Shown piece by piece: positions 43,390 through 52,534 of a stretch of DNA of 59,500 nt. The position numbers were made by a program, and so were the translations under genes. The stretch lies in contig ONLQ01000009.1 in assembly GCA_900318665.1 (NCBI GenBank), positions 1-59,500 of the forward strand, in the 5' to 3' direction. The notes below the pieces were generated by a model that did no database searches, was not told the origin of the DNA, and saw nothing but the letters and a program-made list of their open reading frames with translations. Position 1 is the stretch's first letter, and each line of letters begins with the position of its first letter. The stretch comes from an uncultured Bacteroidales bacterium. GTDB taxonomy: Bacteria > Bacteroidota > Bacteroidia > Bacteroidales > P3.

Positions 43390-44859
43390 ATGGAAACCAT
43401 CATCCTTGTTTGCTTTTTAGCCTATACGGTGCTATTGTTTGCCGTGATGTGGGCTACGGCGCGGCGCGCAAGCAACGATGCATTTTTTCGCGCGGGACGC
43501 CGTTCGCCGTGGTATGTGGTGGCATACGGAATGATAGGCGCCTCGTTATCGGGCGTCACATTCATGTCGGTGCCTGGCGGTGTTTACAGCGGTCAGTTCA
43601 CCTATCTGCCACTGGTGTTTGGCTATGCCATCGGCTATGCGGTGATAGCGTGGGTGCTGCTGCCGCTCTACTATAGGCTCAATCTAACATCCATCTACAC
43701 CTATCTGGAACAACGTTTCGGCAACTATTCGGAGAAAACCGGCACTATTTTCTTTATCATTTCCAGACTTTTAGGTTCTGCCTTACGGCTCTATCTCGTG
43801 GTCTTTGTGCTCTACGAGTTTGTGTTTCGCGCATGGGGCATCCCCTTCTGGGTGCCCGCAGTGGTATTCGTGGCAATAATACTGCTATACACGTTTCGCG
43901 GCGGGCTTAAAACCGTGGTATGGACCGATACGCTACAAACCACATTCCTGCTGCTGGCAGCAATCATCACCGTGGTTGCCATACTGCGACAATTAGGGCT
44001 ATCGTATGGCGACCTTATGCTCCAGGCCAGCGACGCAGGGCTGACGCGCGTGTTCGACACCGACATCACACATAGCAAACACTATTTGAAACAGATTGTT
44101 AGCGGTGCTTTTATCACCATAACAATGACTGGTCTTGACCAAGACATGATGCAGAAAAACCTGACTTGCAAGACGCTGCGTGACGCACAGAAAAACGTGC
44201 TGTCGGCCAGCCTTCTCTTCATCTTGGTCAATGTACTGTTTCTTAGCCTTGGCGCCGCATTGCTCATATACGCCCAGACTACGGGCTTCGCATTGCCCGT
44301 AAACGAAGCGGGACAGGTGGTTGGCGACAAGATATTCCCATCCATAGCGTTCACACTAAGCCCACTAACGGCGGTCGTTTTTGTGCTGGGCATGGTGGCG
44401 GCGGGCTATTCAAGTGCCGACGGAACGCTGACGGCACTCACCACCACCATGTGCTACGACTTTATAGGTTTCGACAAGCGCGGCCTGAGCGAACAGCAGC
44501 AACTGAAAGTGCGCCGCTGGGTGCACGTAGGATTTGCGCTGCTTTTCCTGCTGGTAATCGTGGCGTTCCGTCCATTCCACACCCAGTCGCTCATCGACAC
44601 ATTGTTCGACGTGGCTGGCTTCACCTATGGTCCTTTGCTGGGTCTCTACACCTTCGGAATGTTCACACGCCTAAAAGTGCGCGACCGCTGGGTGCCGGTT
44701 GTCGCTGTGGCTTGCCCAGTAATATGCTATATACTGAAACTTAATGCTCCCGTATGGTTCAACGGCTTCCATTTTGGATTTGAGATACTTCTAATCAACG
44801 GACTGTTGACATTCCTCGGACTCTGCCTGATAAGGGAAAGGAAAGAGATTTCAAAATAA
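43390..44859 (+). CDS. Sodium:solute symporter family protein
   Basis: A 489-residue membrane protein with about 13 helices, of the SSS (SLC5) family. Characteristic features are the start ILVCFLAYTVLLFAVMWATARRASNDAFFRAGRR, the YGMIGASLSGVTFMSVPG motif (helix 2 sodium site), SIYTYLEQRFG, and GLDQDMMQKNLTCKT, a well-kept SSS motif. A late GMVAAGYSSADGTLTAL holds the second sodium-site residues. The substrate cannot be predicted. The ATG at 43390 was chosen because the upstream in-frame extension is leader sequence containing no conserved region and begins just past the promoter element. Confidence 0.92.
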   Translation: METIILVCFLAYTVLLFAVMWATARRASNDAFFRAGRRSPWYVVAYGMIGASLSGVTFMSVPGGVYSGQFTYLPLVFGYAIGYAVIAWVLLPLYYRLNLTSIYTYLEQRFGNYSEKTGTIFFIISRLLGSALRLYLVVFVLYEFVFRAWGIPFWVPAVVFVAIILLYTFRGGLKTVVWTDTLQTTFLLLAAIITVVAILRQLGLSYGDLMLQASDAGLTRVFDTDITHSKHYLKQIVSGAFITITMTGLDQDMMQKNLTCKTLRDAQKNVLSASLLFILVNVLFLSLGAALLIYAQTTGFALPVNEAGQVVGDKIFPSIAFTLSPLTAVVFVLGMVAAGYSSADGTLTALTTTMCYDFIGFDKRGLSEQQQLKVRRWVHVGFALLFLLVIVAFRPFHTQSLIDTLFDVAGFTYGPLLGLYTFGMFTRLKVRDRWVPVVAVACPVICYILKLNAPVWFNGFHFGFEILLINGLLTFLGLCLIRERKEISK

Positions 44860-44925
44860 ATCTTACACCTTTTCGGAGTAATAAATATTGACAAAAACAC
44901 ACCTTAATATTCTGAAAATCCCATA

Positions 44926-46053
44926 ATGAAGATGATGAAATATAGAACAATACTGCTCGTAATTATAGCTGCTTTGGTTGCATCGTCATGCAGTTACGAG
45001 GTCCGCACCGTGCGCTCAAAGCCTAAAATGTCGATGCCTGGCGGCCTGCTCTATGCCCTACCCCGCACAGAGATTTGCGTTGATGTCACCTATTGTCATT
45101 ACGACACTACTGGCGCTCCGTTCATAAAATTCGCCACAGAGATGCTTGCCACAGACGGAACGCTCGGCACCTACGACATTAAGAGCATCAATCTCAGCAC
45201 CCGCGTGGTTGCCGACCCGGCACAATTCTACTATGTGCGTCCGCGCAGAATGACCGTGCAGGTGGACAGCCGCAACCTGCTGCGCTCTGTTGGCATGGCC
45301 ACTGCCGACCTTGGCGATGCGAACGAAGCCGCCACTGCCGACAACGGCGAGGACATGGAGCAACACCTTGCGCCTCAATACAACCTCTACGACCGCACCG
45401 ACACCTTCTACACCCGTTCCGACCGTCCAGGACGCCCCACAATGGTGGCTTCGAAAAAGGATTCTCGCACGCCACGCCAGCAAGCCCTTGCTGCCGCCGA
45501 ACGCATAGGACAACTGCAAGAGCGTCGCCAGCAACTGCTTAACGGCGAGAGCGAGACATCATACACTCCAGAAGGACTGCGTGTGCTGCTCGACCTCATC
45601 GACAACCAAGAGCGCCAACTGCAAGAACAATTCCTGGGTCGCTATATAACCGAGACCGTGCGTTTCACCTACACTCCGCTTGATGAGAAAACCCTCATCG
45701 ACAGTCAGACCGTGGTGCTGTTCTATTTCGACCCCAAGAACGGCATCAGTACCAAAGAGAGCCGTGACGCCGTTCCCGTCTATCTCTCACTTCGATGCGA
45801 CAACACTATGCGCAACGCCGCTCGTTTCGTGAAATTCCGTGTCGGGACCTTCCAAAAAGGCAATATGAACGACCGCAACACATTCAAATACCGCTCATCG
45901 GAGCAAGCCGACGTGGAAGTCTATAGCAAATTCTTCCACATAAAGAAACAGTTGCCCATAGCACAATTCGGTCCCACCATGGAACTGCCGTATGGTAAAA
46001 TCAAGGCCCTTTTCGATGCCCACACCGGCGACCTTATCTATATTGCCAACTAA
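44926..46053 (+). CDS. DUF4831 family lipoprotein
   Basis: A 375-residue protein with a signal sequence ending ASSC (lipobox-like, Cys at about residue 22). The DUF4831 features are GGLLYALPRTEICVDVTY near the start, then APFIKFATEMLATDG, and the helical segment ALAAAERIGQLQERRQQLLNGE (about 180-205). The family is confined mostly to Bacteroidota and has no known function. It is followed after 9 bases by rnz, so the two are probably co-transcribed. Confidence 0.88.
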   Translation: MKMMKYRTILLVIIAALVASSCSYEVRTVRSKPKMSMPGGLLYALPRTEICVDVTYCHYDTTGAPFIKFATEMLATDGTLGTYDIKSINLSTRVVADPAQFYYVRPRRMTVQVDSRNLLRSVGMATADLGDANEAATADNGEDMEQHLAPQYNLYDRTDTFYTRSDRPGRPTMVASKKDSRTPRQQALAAAERIGQLQERRQQLLNGESETSYTPEGLRVLLDLIDNQERQLQEQFLGRYITETVRFTYTPLDEKTLIDSQTVVLFYFDPKNGISTKESRDAVPVYLSLRCDNTMRNAARFVKFRVGTFQKGNMNDRNTFKYRSSEQADVEVYSKFFHIKKQLPIAQFGPTMELPYGKIKALFDAHTGDLIYIAN

Positions 46054-46062
46054 CCCGTCCCG

Positions 46063-46884
46063 ATGAACGAGACCGATTTCTACATCACCGTACTCGGTTC
46101 GGGGGCTGCCATTCCAACGCTGGCACGTCATTGCAGCGCGCAAGTGGTGAACATCCGTGGGTTCCGCATACTGCTCGACTGCGGCGAAGGCACGCAGAAC
46201 CAAGTGCGCGCCTATCACCAGCGCATACAATCGATGTCGGTGGTTTGTATCTCTCACTTGCACGGCGACCACTTTTTCGGTCTGCCCGGACTGCTCTCCA
46301 CAATGCACATGTGCGGCCGCACCGAGCCTATAACAATAATCGGTCCCAAAGGCATTAGCGAAGCCATCGACACCATCAACCGTTTTTCCGGCAGTCATCT
46401 TGACTTCCCCGTAAATTACATAGAGTTAACGGCAGGCGAGTGTTCCACAACTCCTTTGCACGTTTATGAAAACAAGAGGTGCAATATTTCCGCCTTTGCA
46501 CTGCGACACTCGGTAGAGACCTTTGGCTATATTGTGGAAGAGGTGCCACACGGCAGCCGTCCTCCACGCCGTTACGCCTATTGCAGCGACACCGGCGCCT
46601 TCGACGAGTTGGCCGACCTCGTGCACGGCGTGAACCTGCTCTGTCTGGAAAGCACCTTTGCCAACGACTTTGAAAGCATAGCCATAGAGAAACAGCACTG
46701 CACCTCGGCCCAAGCCGCCACCATTGCCAGCCGCGCCGAAGTCAAACAATTGCTGCTCACCCACTTCAGCGCCCGCTACAAAGAAATTGACAAACTCCTT
46801 GCAGAAGCCTCTGCCATATTCCCCAACACAATACCAGCCGCCGACGGTCAACGTTACGGCGTAGAGCACTGGGACAATCAGTAA
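46063..46884 (+). CDS. rnz: Ribonuclease Z
   Basis: A 273-residue metallo-beta-lactamase-fold endonuclease that trims 3' ends of tRNA precursors. The zinc motif is His65-x-His67-x-Asp69-His70 in SHLHGDHFFGLPGL, preceded by LGSGAAIPT and LLDCGEGTQNQ. Further zinc ligands lie in YCSDTGAFDE and LLTHFSARY. The protein is a little shorter than the usual 300-residue RNase Z, because the region carrying the flexible arm is reduced. It converges with the next gene, with 10 bases between stops. Confidence 0.94.
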   Translation: MNETDFYITVLGSGAAIPTLARHCSAQVVNIRGFRILLDCGEGTQNQVRAYHQRIQSMSVVCISHLHGDHFFGLPGLLSTMHMCGRTEPITIIGPKGISEAIDTINRFSGSHLDFPVNYIELTAGECSTTPLHVYENKRCNISAFALRHSVETFGYIVEEVPHGSRPPRRYAYCSDTGAFDELADLVHGVNLLCLESTFANDFESIAIEKQHCTSAQAATIASRAEVKQLLLTHFSARYKEIDKLLAEASAIFPNTIPAADGQRYGVEHWDNQ

Positions 46885-46894
46885 CGTTTTCGGG

Positions 46895-47878
46895 TTACTT
46901 ACACAAGTCAAAGTATTTCTGCATCACTCGCAGAGCGATATAACGTTCACGGCGAGCGTTGCGGAACTGAGCCACATAGGCGTTAGCATTCTCAACTATG
47001 CGGCGAGCCTCGTCGAAATGACTGCTGTAATAGTCCATTTTCTCAATGAGGTCGGCAAAGTCATCACGGATCTCAACATAGTGAACACCCGGCTGTAGGC
47101 GACCTTCCATAAACCACGTCTCGCACGTGGGGCGTGGCATCACGGCCAGCGAGCCCGACGACATAACCCATTTCAGATTGCTTGCCACGTCGTTGCCTTC
47201 CAGACACATGATATAGCGATAGCGCAGATGGTCATAGATGCTCAACCTCGGCGCCGTCGGTTTCCCGTCTGGATTGTCGGCCAGCAGACCGCCTTTGGCA
47301 AGCGTGTTGGCGGCATCAACGCGCGGGTGGTTGCCATACATATTGACAAAACGTATGCGGTTTTCGCGCGTGCCTATCTGCCCACGAAAAATGGCAATGT
47401 CATCCTTCTCGGCAAAAGGAATATGGTCGTTCACATAGACATAGTGGCGAAGTTTGTCAAGTTTCAAAAGAACCGCGTTTGCATTGTCGTCGGTAAGGTT
47501 TCGACTTTTAACGATAGTTGGAGTATCGGGAATATCTCGAATGTCGCCAAAAAGATATTGCCAACGCAGATTATCGGGGAACCAGCGTGTTATTTCGCGG
47601 CTGTCAAAGTAGTAAGCACTGCTATTGCCTTTCTTGTGAAAATCGCAAAGACGCGGAGCCTCGGCGGGCAATATTTCTGGCTGAGACAACTTACAATAGT
47701 AGTCAACCCTGTCGGCAATATACGCCTCATCATACAAAGATGCGCACTGCTCCAACTCCGATGCCAGCCGACGCCGAGTAACCGCATCAGGCACTATTTC
47801 ACGCAATCCCGACTTTAGATAGTAAATCCATTTGACATTCTTTCCACTATGCAAGAGGTAGTGCAACGATGTTCTCAT
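46895..47878 (-). CDS. Glycosyltransferase family 90 (LpsA/CAP10-like)
   Basis: A 327-residue soluble protein with the GT90/CAP10 signature in its C-terminal half: IAIFRGQIG, a KYIMCLEGNDVASNLKW-like segment (here RYRYIMCLEGNDVASNLKW), then SGSLAVMPRPTCETWFMEGRL and HYVEIRDDFADL. Bacterial members add sugars, often glucose or xylose, to lipopolysaccharide or capsule. No other polysaccharide genes are adjacent. It has its own promoter element (47930-47937). Confidence 0.88.
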   Translation of the reverse strand: MRTSLHYLLHSGKNVKWIYYLKSGLREIVPDAVTRRRLASELEQCASLYDEAYIADRVDYYCKLSQPEILPAEAPRLCDFHKKGNSSAYYFDSREITRWFPDNLRWQYLFGDIRDIPDTPTIVKSRNLTDDNANAVLLKLDKLRHYVYVNDHIPFAEKDDIAIFRGQIGTRENRIRFVNMYGNHPRVDAANTLAKGGLLADNPDGKPTAPRLSIYDHLRYRYIMCLEGNDVASNLKWVMSSGSLAVMPRPTCETWFMEGRLQPGVHYVEIRDDFADLIEKMDYYSSHFDEARRIVENANAYVAQFRNARRERYIALRVMQKYFDLCK

Positions 47879-47929
47879 ACGTTTTTACCGTGTATTGTTT
47901 TTATTGTAACACCTAAAGGTTCTATATTG

Positions 47930-47937
47930 CAAAAGTA
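47930..47937 (-). promoter_or_regulatory. Promoter of the GT90 gene
   Basis: On the minus strand the sequence is tacttttg (TAnnTTTG), with a TTG at 47960-47962. It is 52 bases before the start at 47878. Confidence 0.65.
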
Positions 47938-47979
47938 GTCATTTTTTCCTTTGCATTCACAAATTTTAAGATTTTTTTG

Positions 47980-47987
47980 TATTTTTG
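47980..47987 (+). promoter_or_regulatory. -7 promoter element of the MFS gene
   Basis: tatttttg fits TAnnTTTG, 93 bases before the ATG at 48080. It is divergent from the GT90 promoter, the two -7 elements being 42 bases apart. Confidence 0.6.
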
Positions 47988-48079
47988 CACTTTCATTACT
48001 CAAAATATCGTTTCACACAATACCATAGTAAGATTTACGACGATAACAAGAATATAAACAATAAATAAAACTACAAACT

Positions 48080-49714
48080 ATGACAGAAAAACTACAAACC
48101 CTACGCGACAGTGCCGCTATGCGCTGGACTGCGTTGCTGCTCTTGGCTCTGGCCATGTTTTGCAGTTATGTCTTTATGGACATTCTTTCGCCTATCAAAG
48201 ACCTGATGCAGGATACACGAGGATGGGACAGCGAGTCGTTTGGCCGTATGCAGGGCGCCGAGGTGTTCCTCAACGTCTATGTGTTCTTCCTCATCTTTGC
48301 CGGTATCATCCTCGACAAGATGGGTGTACGCTTCACAGCCGTTCTTTCGGGCGCAGTGATGCTCGTCGGCGGTCTGATTAAGTTCTATGCCGTCAGCGAT
48401 GCTTTCGTCGGCACAGGTCTTGAGCGCTGGTTTACCGACAACCTTAACTGGAATGGCAACCTGCCCGTCATAGGCACCATTCTTCCTTTTGCCGAAGGAA
48501 TGCCTGCCTCTGCAAAACTGGCAGCCTGCGGTTTCATGATTTTCGGTTGCGGCGTTGAGATGGCTGGTATCACCGTCAGCCGCGGTATCGTGAAATGGTT
48601 CAAGGGTCGCGAGACGGCTCTGGCCATGGGTAGCGAGATGGCATTGGCACGTCTTGGCGTTGCCACCTGCATGATTTTCTCGCCCTATTTCGCAAAAATC
48701 GGCGGTGAGGTTCATGTCGAGAACGCTGTTAAGTTTGGCGTAGTGCTGCTCTGCATCGCCCTCATCATGTTCATCACCTATTTCTTCATGGACAGAAAAC
48801 TCGACGCACAGACTGGCGAGGCCGAGGAAAAGGACGACCCCTTCAAAATCAGCGACCTTGGCAAGATTTTCTCCAGCCTTGGTTTCTGGCTCGTGGCTCT
48901 GCTCTGCGTGCTTTACTATAGCGCTATCTTCCCCTTCCAGAAATACGCCGTCAATATGCTGCAGTGCAACCTTGACTTGACCCCGGCCGACCCCAACACG
49001 TTCTGGGGTGGCAGCACGGTCACCTGGGTGCAGTACATACTGATGCTCGTTGTGGCTGCTGGCTCATTCTCCAGCAACTTCATCAAGAACAACAAAGGTC
49101 TGAAATTCGGCTTGATGGGTATTGCCGTAGTGGCCTTGATTATCTACTGCTATATGGGTTACATGCGCGGCACCGCCGAAACCATCTTCGCCGTGTTCCC
49201 GCTGTTGGCTGTGGCCATCACCCCAATCCTTGGCAACTATGTTGACCACAAGGGCAAAGCCGCTTCCATGCTGATGCTCGGCTCCATTCTGCTGGTTGTC
49301 TGCCACCTCACCTTCGCCTTCATTCTGCCTGGTGTTTCTGCCAGTTCCGCTGTCGGCGGCGTTGTCGTGGCCTACGTGACCATCCTTGTCCTCGGAGCCT
49401 CTTTCTCGCTGGTTCCTGCCGCTCTGTGGCCTTCGGTGCCCAAGTTGGTTGACGAGAAGATTATTGGTTCTGCCTATGCCGCAATCTTCTGGATTCAGAA
49501 TATCGGCCTTGGTCTGTTCCCCGCTCTCATCGGCATCGTTCTCAACAAGACGAATGACGAGGGTGTGGCAGCACACGAACTCGACTACACCTGGGCTCTT
49601 GTGATGCTTGCCGCCCTTGGCATTGCCTCACTGCTCATCTCGGTCTATCTCAAAGCCGTCGATAAGAAGAAAGGCTACGGTCTTGAAGAACCCAACATCA
49701 AACCCGCCGAATAA
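48080..49714 (+). CDS. Major facilitator superfamily transporter
   Basis: A 544-residue membrane protein with about 12 helices. N-terminal features typical of MFS are WTALLLLALAMFCSYVFMDILSP and the loop 2-3 motif GIILDKMGVRFTAVLSG (a form of the G-x-x-x-D-R/K-x-G motif). A second conserved segment, GNYVDHKGKAASMLMLG, repeats it in the C-terminal half. Substrate is unknown. It uses codons typical of highly expressed genes. It has its own promoter and terminator. Confidence 0.92.
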   Translation: MTEKLQTLRDSAAMRWTALLLLALAMFCSYVFMDILSPIKDLMQDTRGWDSESFGRMQGAEVFLNVYVFFLIFAGIILDKMGVRFTAVLSGAVMLVGGLIKFYAVSDAFVGTGLERWFTDNLNWNGNLPVIGTILPFAEGMPASAKLAACGFMIFGCGVEMAGITVSRGIVKWFKGRETALAMGSEMALARLGVATCMIFSPYFAKIGGEVHVENAVKFGVVLLCIALIMFITYFFMDRKLDAQTGEAEEKDDPFKISDLGKIFSSLGFWLVALLCVLYYSAIFPFQKYAVNMLQCNLDLTPADPNTFWGGSTVTWVQYILMLVVAAGSFSSNFIKNNKGLKFGLMGIAVVALIIYCYMGYMRGTAETIFAVFPLLAVAITPILGNYVDHKGKAASMLMLGSILLVVCHLTFAFILPGVSASSAVGGVVVAYVTILVLGASFSLVPAALWPSVPKLVDEKIIGSAYAAIFWIQNIGLGLFPALIGIVLNKTNDEGVAAHELDYTWALVMLAALGIASLLISVYLKAVDKKKGYGLEEPNIKPAE

Positions 49715-49740
49715 TCCTATATCGGCCATATAAACAAAAA

Positions 49741-49771
49741 AAAGTGTCCTCCAGCGAGGACACTTTTTTTT
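49741..49771. terminator. Intrinsic terminator, probably bidirectional
   Basis: aaagtgtcctc (49741-49751) pairs with gaggacacttt (49756-49766), with T's after it on the plus strand and A's before it (T's on the minus strand). It serves the MFS gene and the converging thioesterase gene. Confidence 0.85.
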
Positions 49772-49793
49772 GTTTGCCTTTAATGCTATCTTA

Positions 49794-50207
49794 TTACGAC
49801 AAACGAGCGAGTCTTTCCTTCACATCGTCGGGCACCAGTGCCGAGGCCTGGCGGCTGCGGCTATAGCCCGACAAAATTGTCCTACAGGTGGCTATGGCAG
49901 TCTTTCCTGCTTCGGGTTTGCCGTCGGCTCCGAGCGATACGATATGCTGCTCAAACTCCACGCTCTTGTTGCCAAAACGCAACACCTTAGTGGTTACGCC
50001 TATGCGGTCGGAGAAATGCACCTGACTGTGGAAATCCACGTCAACGTGGACTATCATCATAGTAAAATCCTCATTGTAGAGGTCTATCTCCGACTCGGTG
50101 AAATAATGCTCTTTGCCGAGGTCAAAAAACTCAAGATATATGGCATTATTAATATGCCCCATCATATCTATGTCGTTGAAACGGATTTGCAGAGGAAGAA
50201 TGTGCAT
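49794..50207 (-). CDS. Acyl-CoA thioesterase, 4HBT (YbgC-like) family
   Basis: A 137-residue hot-dog-fold thioesterase. The 4HBT signature is RFNDIDMMGHINNAIYLEFFD, with the catalytic Asp and the HxNN motif. Family members hydrolyse acyl-CoA or 4-hydroxybenzoyl-CoA; the substrate here is not known. An upstream in-frame ATG (50285) would add 26 Lys/Arg-rich residues, but the promoter element at 50255-50262 lies within that extension, so the ATG at 50207 is used. Confidence 0.9.
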   Translation of the reverse strand: MHILPLQIRFNDIDMMGHINNAIYLEFFDLGKEHYFTESEIDLYNEDFTMMIVHVDVDFHSQVHFSDRIGVTTKVLRFGNKSVEFEQHIVSLGADGKPEAGKTAIATCRTILSGYSRSRQASALVPDDVKERLARLS

Positions 50208-50254
50208 CTTTTTTAATTTTGATTTTTGAAAGAGGAGTTTTGATTTTCGGAGTG

Positions 50255-50262
50255 CAAAGATA
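50255..50262 (-). promoter_or_regulatory. Promoter of the thioesterase gene
   Basis: On the minus strand the sequence is tatctttg (TAnnTTTG), with a TTG at 50283-50285, spacing about 20. It is 48 bases before the start at 50207. Confidence 0.7.
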
Positions 50263-50325
50263 CGCTTTTGTCGGAACCCGCGCAAAAAGCAATCCCGCAG
50301 TAGAATTGTACGGATAGGATGGTTG

Positions 50326-51168
50326 CTATTTCTTTAGCGACAGGAAGAACTCCAAGCCGCCGCCTTCGCGGTTTTTGGCGTATATGTTGCCGCCGTGGAA
50401 CTGCACGGCATGTTTTACTATGGAAAGTCCCAACCCTGTGCCACCGCTTTTGCGGCTACGGCCTTGGTCTATACGCAGGAAACGGTCGAAAATCTTTGCA
50501 AGGTACTCGTTTTCCACACCGCAACCAGTGTCATAGAAATGGAGATAGTAACTGTCGTCATCCTGCTTGTAGCACTCTATTGCAACCGTGACGCCGTCGC
50601 CAGCATAGGATATGGCGTTCTCGACAAGGTTGCGGAAAATGGCATACAGAAGGCTGTGGTTGCCATTGATGGCGAGGCTGTCGGAAAGATTATTGTAGAT
50701 AGTTATATTGTGCGCCGCAGCCTTGTCGGCAAGGTCGGCTATAGCCTCGTCGGCAAGCGGTCGCAACGATAGCGGCTCAAGCGGAAAGAGGTCCGCCGAC
50801 TCCTCAAGTTTGTTGATTAGCGACACATCGTTAATAAGGTCGGAAAGCCGCAGCGTCTGCTGATAGCAACGCTCCAGAAAATAGCGACGTCGCTCATCGT
50901 CAATAGGTTTGTCACCCAAAAGGATTTCGAGATAGCCGCGTATGCTGCTCACAGGGGTTTTCAACTCGTGCGAAATGTTGTTGGTCATCTCCTGCTTGAG
51001 TTGTCTGTTGCGCTGTTGCTCTATGATTATCTGCTGTTTAGACTGTTCGGCTTCCTCTGCCAGCCGCTTGAACGATTTAGATGTCTGCCTGCGGCGAAAC
51101 ACCACAAGAAGCACTATGGCAACAAGCGCTGCAAAAAGGACCGCTATATGTATCAACAAACTATTCAT
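50326..51168 (-). CDS. Sensor histidine kinase, short form
   Basis: A 280-residue membrane kinase with one N-terminal helix (about 4-24), a linker coiled coil (30-62), then HisKA with phosphoacceptor His67 in NNISHELKTPVSSIRGYLEIL, and HATPase with N box (FRNLVENAISYA), G1 (DTGCGV), F (IFDRFLRID) and G2 (GGTGLGLSIVKHAV). There is almost no periplasmic sensing loop, so the signal may be intramembrane or cytoplasmic. Its start overlaps the stop of the regulator gene by 4 bases. The architecture is of the PhoR/WalK class, but which stimulus it serves cannot be told. Confidence 0.93.
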   Translation of the reverse strand: MNSLLIHIAVLFAALVAIVLLVVFRRRQTSKSFKRLAEEAEQSKQQIIIEQQRNRQLKQEMTNNISHELKTPVSSIRGYLEILLGDKPIDDERRRYFLERCYQQTLRLSDLINDVSLINKLEESADLFPLEPLSLRPLADEAIADLADKAAAHNITIYNNLSDSLAINGNHSLLYAIFRNLVENAISYAGDGVTVAIECYKQDDDSYYLHFYDTGCGVENEYLAKIFDRFLRIDQGRSRKSGGTGLGLSIVKHAVQFHGGNIYAKNREGGGLEFFLSLKK

Positions 51169-51839
51169 GGGCGGTTATAGACATAGCCAAAGCCTATACG
51201 GTTAATGATGCGGCTGCCACAGTCGCCAAGTTTCTTACGCAGTCGCGCAATATGCACATCCACGCTACGGTCGCTCACACAGATATCGTCGTCCCACGCA
51301 TGCGCCAATATCTCCTCGCGCGAAAAGGGACGTCCCTTGCCCTGAACTAGCAACAATAGTATTTTGTATTCCTTCTTGGTGAGCGGCAGACGCTGGTCGG
51401 CAATCCATACCGACGCATCGGCAATGGAAATACGCATAGGCGGGTCGATAATGTCGGCATTATCCTCGCTGGGGACAGTGCGTTTCAGCACAGCACGCAC
51501 ACGCGCCAGCACAGTGCTGAACGAGAAGGGCTTGCTTATATAGTCGTCCGCGCCAACGTCAAAGCCTTTCAGTTGGTCGCTTTCTGACGACAAAGCGGTG
51601 AGGAAGATAATCGGCACATCGTTATTCTCGCCACGCAAACAGCGCGCCATCTCGAACCCCGACATATTCTCCATCATCACGTCGAGAATAAGCAGGTCGA
51701 AATGACAGCCCGAATGAATGACACGCAAAGCCTCTTCGGCACTGGTAGCCGTCTTAACCTCGTAATTCTCGGCCTCAAGGTTGAAGCGGAGAATCTCGCA
51801 GAGGTCCTGCTCGTCGTCTATCACAAGGATGCGAGGCAT
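51165..51839 (-). CDS. OmpR/PhoB-family response regulator
   Basis: A 224-residue regulator: receiver domain with phosphoacceptor Asp53 in LLILDVMM and the acidic pair in VIDDEQD, Thr in LTALSSES and Lys in YISKPFS, then a winged-helix DNA-binding domain ending VHIARLRKKLG...GFGYVYN. It is directly preceded by the stop of yqeY (no bases between TAG and ATG), followed by the histidine kinase with a 4-base overlap, so these three are one operon. Targets are unknown. Confidence 0.95.
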   Translation of the reverse strand: MPRILVIDDEQDLCEILRFNLEAENYEVKTATSAEEALRVIHSGCHFDLLILDVMMENMSGFEMARCLRGENNDVPIIFLTALSSESDQLKGFDVGADDYISKPFSFSTVLARVRAVLKRTVPSEDNADIIDPPMRISIADASVWIADQRLPLTKKEYKILLLLVQGKGRPFSREEILAHAWDDDICVSDRSVDVHIARLRKKLGDCGSRIINRIGFGYVYNRP

Positions 51840-52292
51840 CTACGACAGGAGGCGCTTGACAATTTCGCTAACCATCTTGTTGTCGGCCTGACCGGCAAGA
51901 GCCTTGGAAGCCTGCCCCATCACACGTCCCATATCCTTCATCGAGGAGGCACCCACCTCTTCCATAATGGCACGCACGCGGGCTTCTATCTCCTCAGCGG
52001 ACAGTTGCTTGGGCAGATAGCGTTCGATGATGGAAGCCTGGAACAATTCAACATCGGCCAAGTCCTGGCGTTGCTGCTGCACATAGAGTTCGGCCGTCTC
52101 GCGACGCTGTTTCACGAGTTTCTGGAGTGTGGAGGTAGCCACATGTTCCGGCACCTCGCCATCAACAGCGTCCTTGCTTGTTTTGAGTAGCAAGATGGCT
52201 GACTTGATGGCACGCAGAGCCTCCAGTTCGTCTTTCTTTTTAGCAAGCATGGCCTGCTTGATGTCATTGTTAATGGTTTGTTCGAGCGACAT
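51840..52292 (-). CDS. yqeY: GatB/YqeY domain protein
   Basis: A 150-residue helical protein of the YqeY family, related to the tRNA-binding tail domain of GatB: N-terminal MSLEQTINNDIKQAMLAKKKDELEALRAIKSAI, and later IIERYLPKQLSAEEIEARVRAIMEEVGASSMKDMGRVMG. Its function in cells is unclear. An open frame continues upstream past the start, but that extension is the translation of tRNA-Phe and the terminator region; the ATG at 52292 fits the family. It abuts the response regulator gene. Confidence 0.92.
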   Translation of the reverse strand: MSLEQTINNDIKQAMLAKKKDELEALRAIKSAILLLKTSKDAVDGEVPEHVATSTLQKLVKQRRETAELYVQQQRQDLADVELFQASIIERYLPKQLSAEEIEARVRAIMEEVGASSMKDMGRVMGQASKALAGQADNKMVSEIVKRLLS

Positions 52293-52364
52293 AGCGGTGG
52301 GGAATTTTGAAATATGAATTTTGAAAAAGGAATAATCCTTCTCTTCATTAAAAGTTTCTATATG

Positions 52365-52395
52365 TGAAAAAAGGAAGCCGTTAGTGCTTCCTTTT
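52365..52395 (-). terminator. Intrinsic terminator after tRNA-Phe
   Basis: aaggaagc (52371-52378) pairs with gcttcctt (52386-52393). On the minus strand a T-run follows. It lies 5 bases beyond the tRNA 3' end. Confidence 0.8.
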
Positions 52396-52399
52396 CTTG

Positions 52400-52472
<73 letters not shown>

Positions 52473-52501
52473 ATCAGACTTTTGCGTCTTGAAATCGGGT
52501 G

Positions 52502-52509
52502 CAAAAGTA
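52502..52509 (-). promoter_or_regulatory. Promoter of tRNA-Phe
   Basis: On the minus strand the sequence is tacttttg (TAnnTTTG), with TTG at 52530-52532, spacing about 20. Confidence 0.75.
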
Positions 52510-52534
52510 CGCTTTTTTTATTTACCCGCCAAAT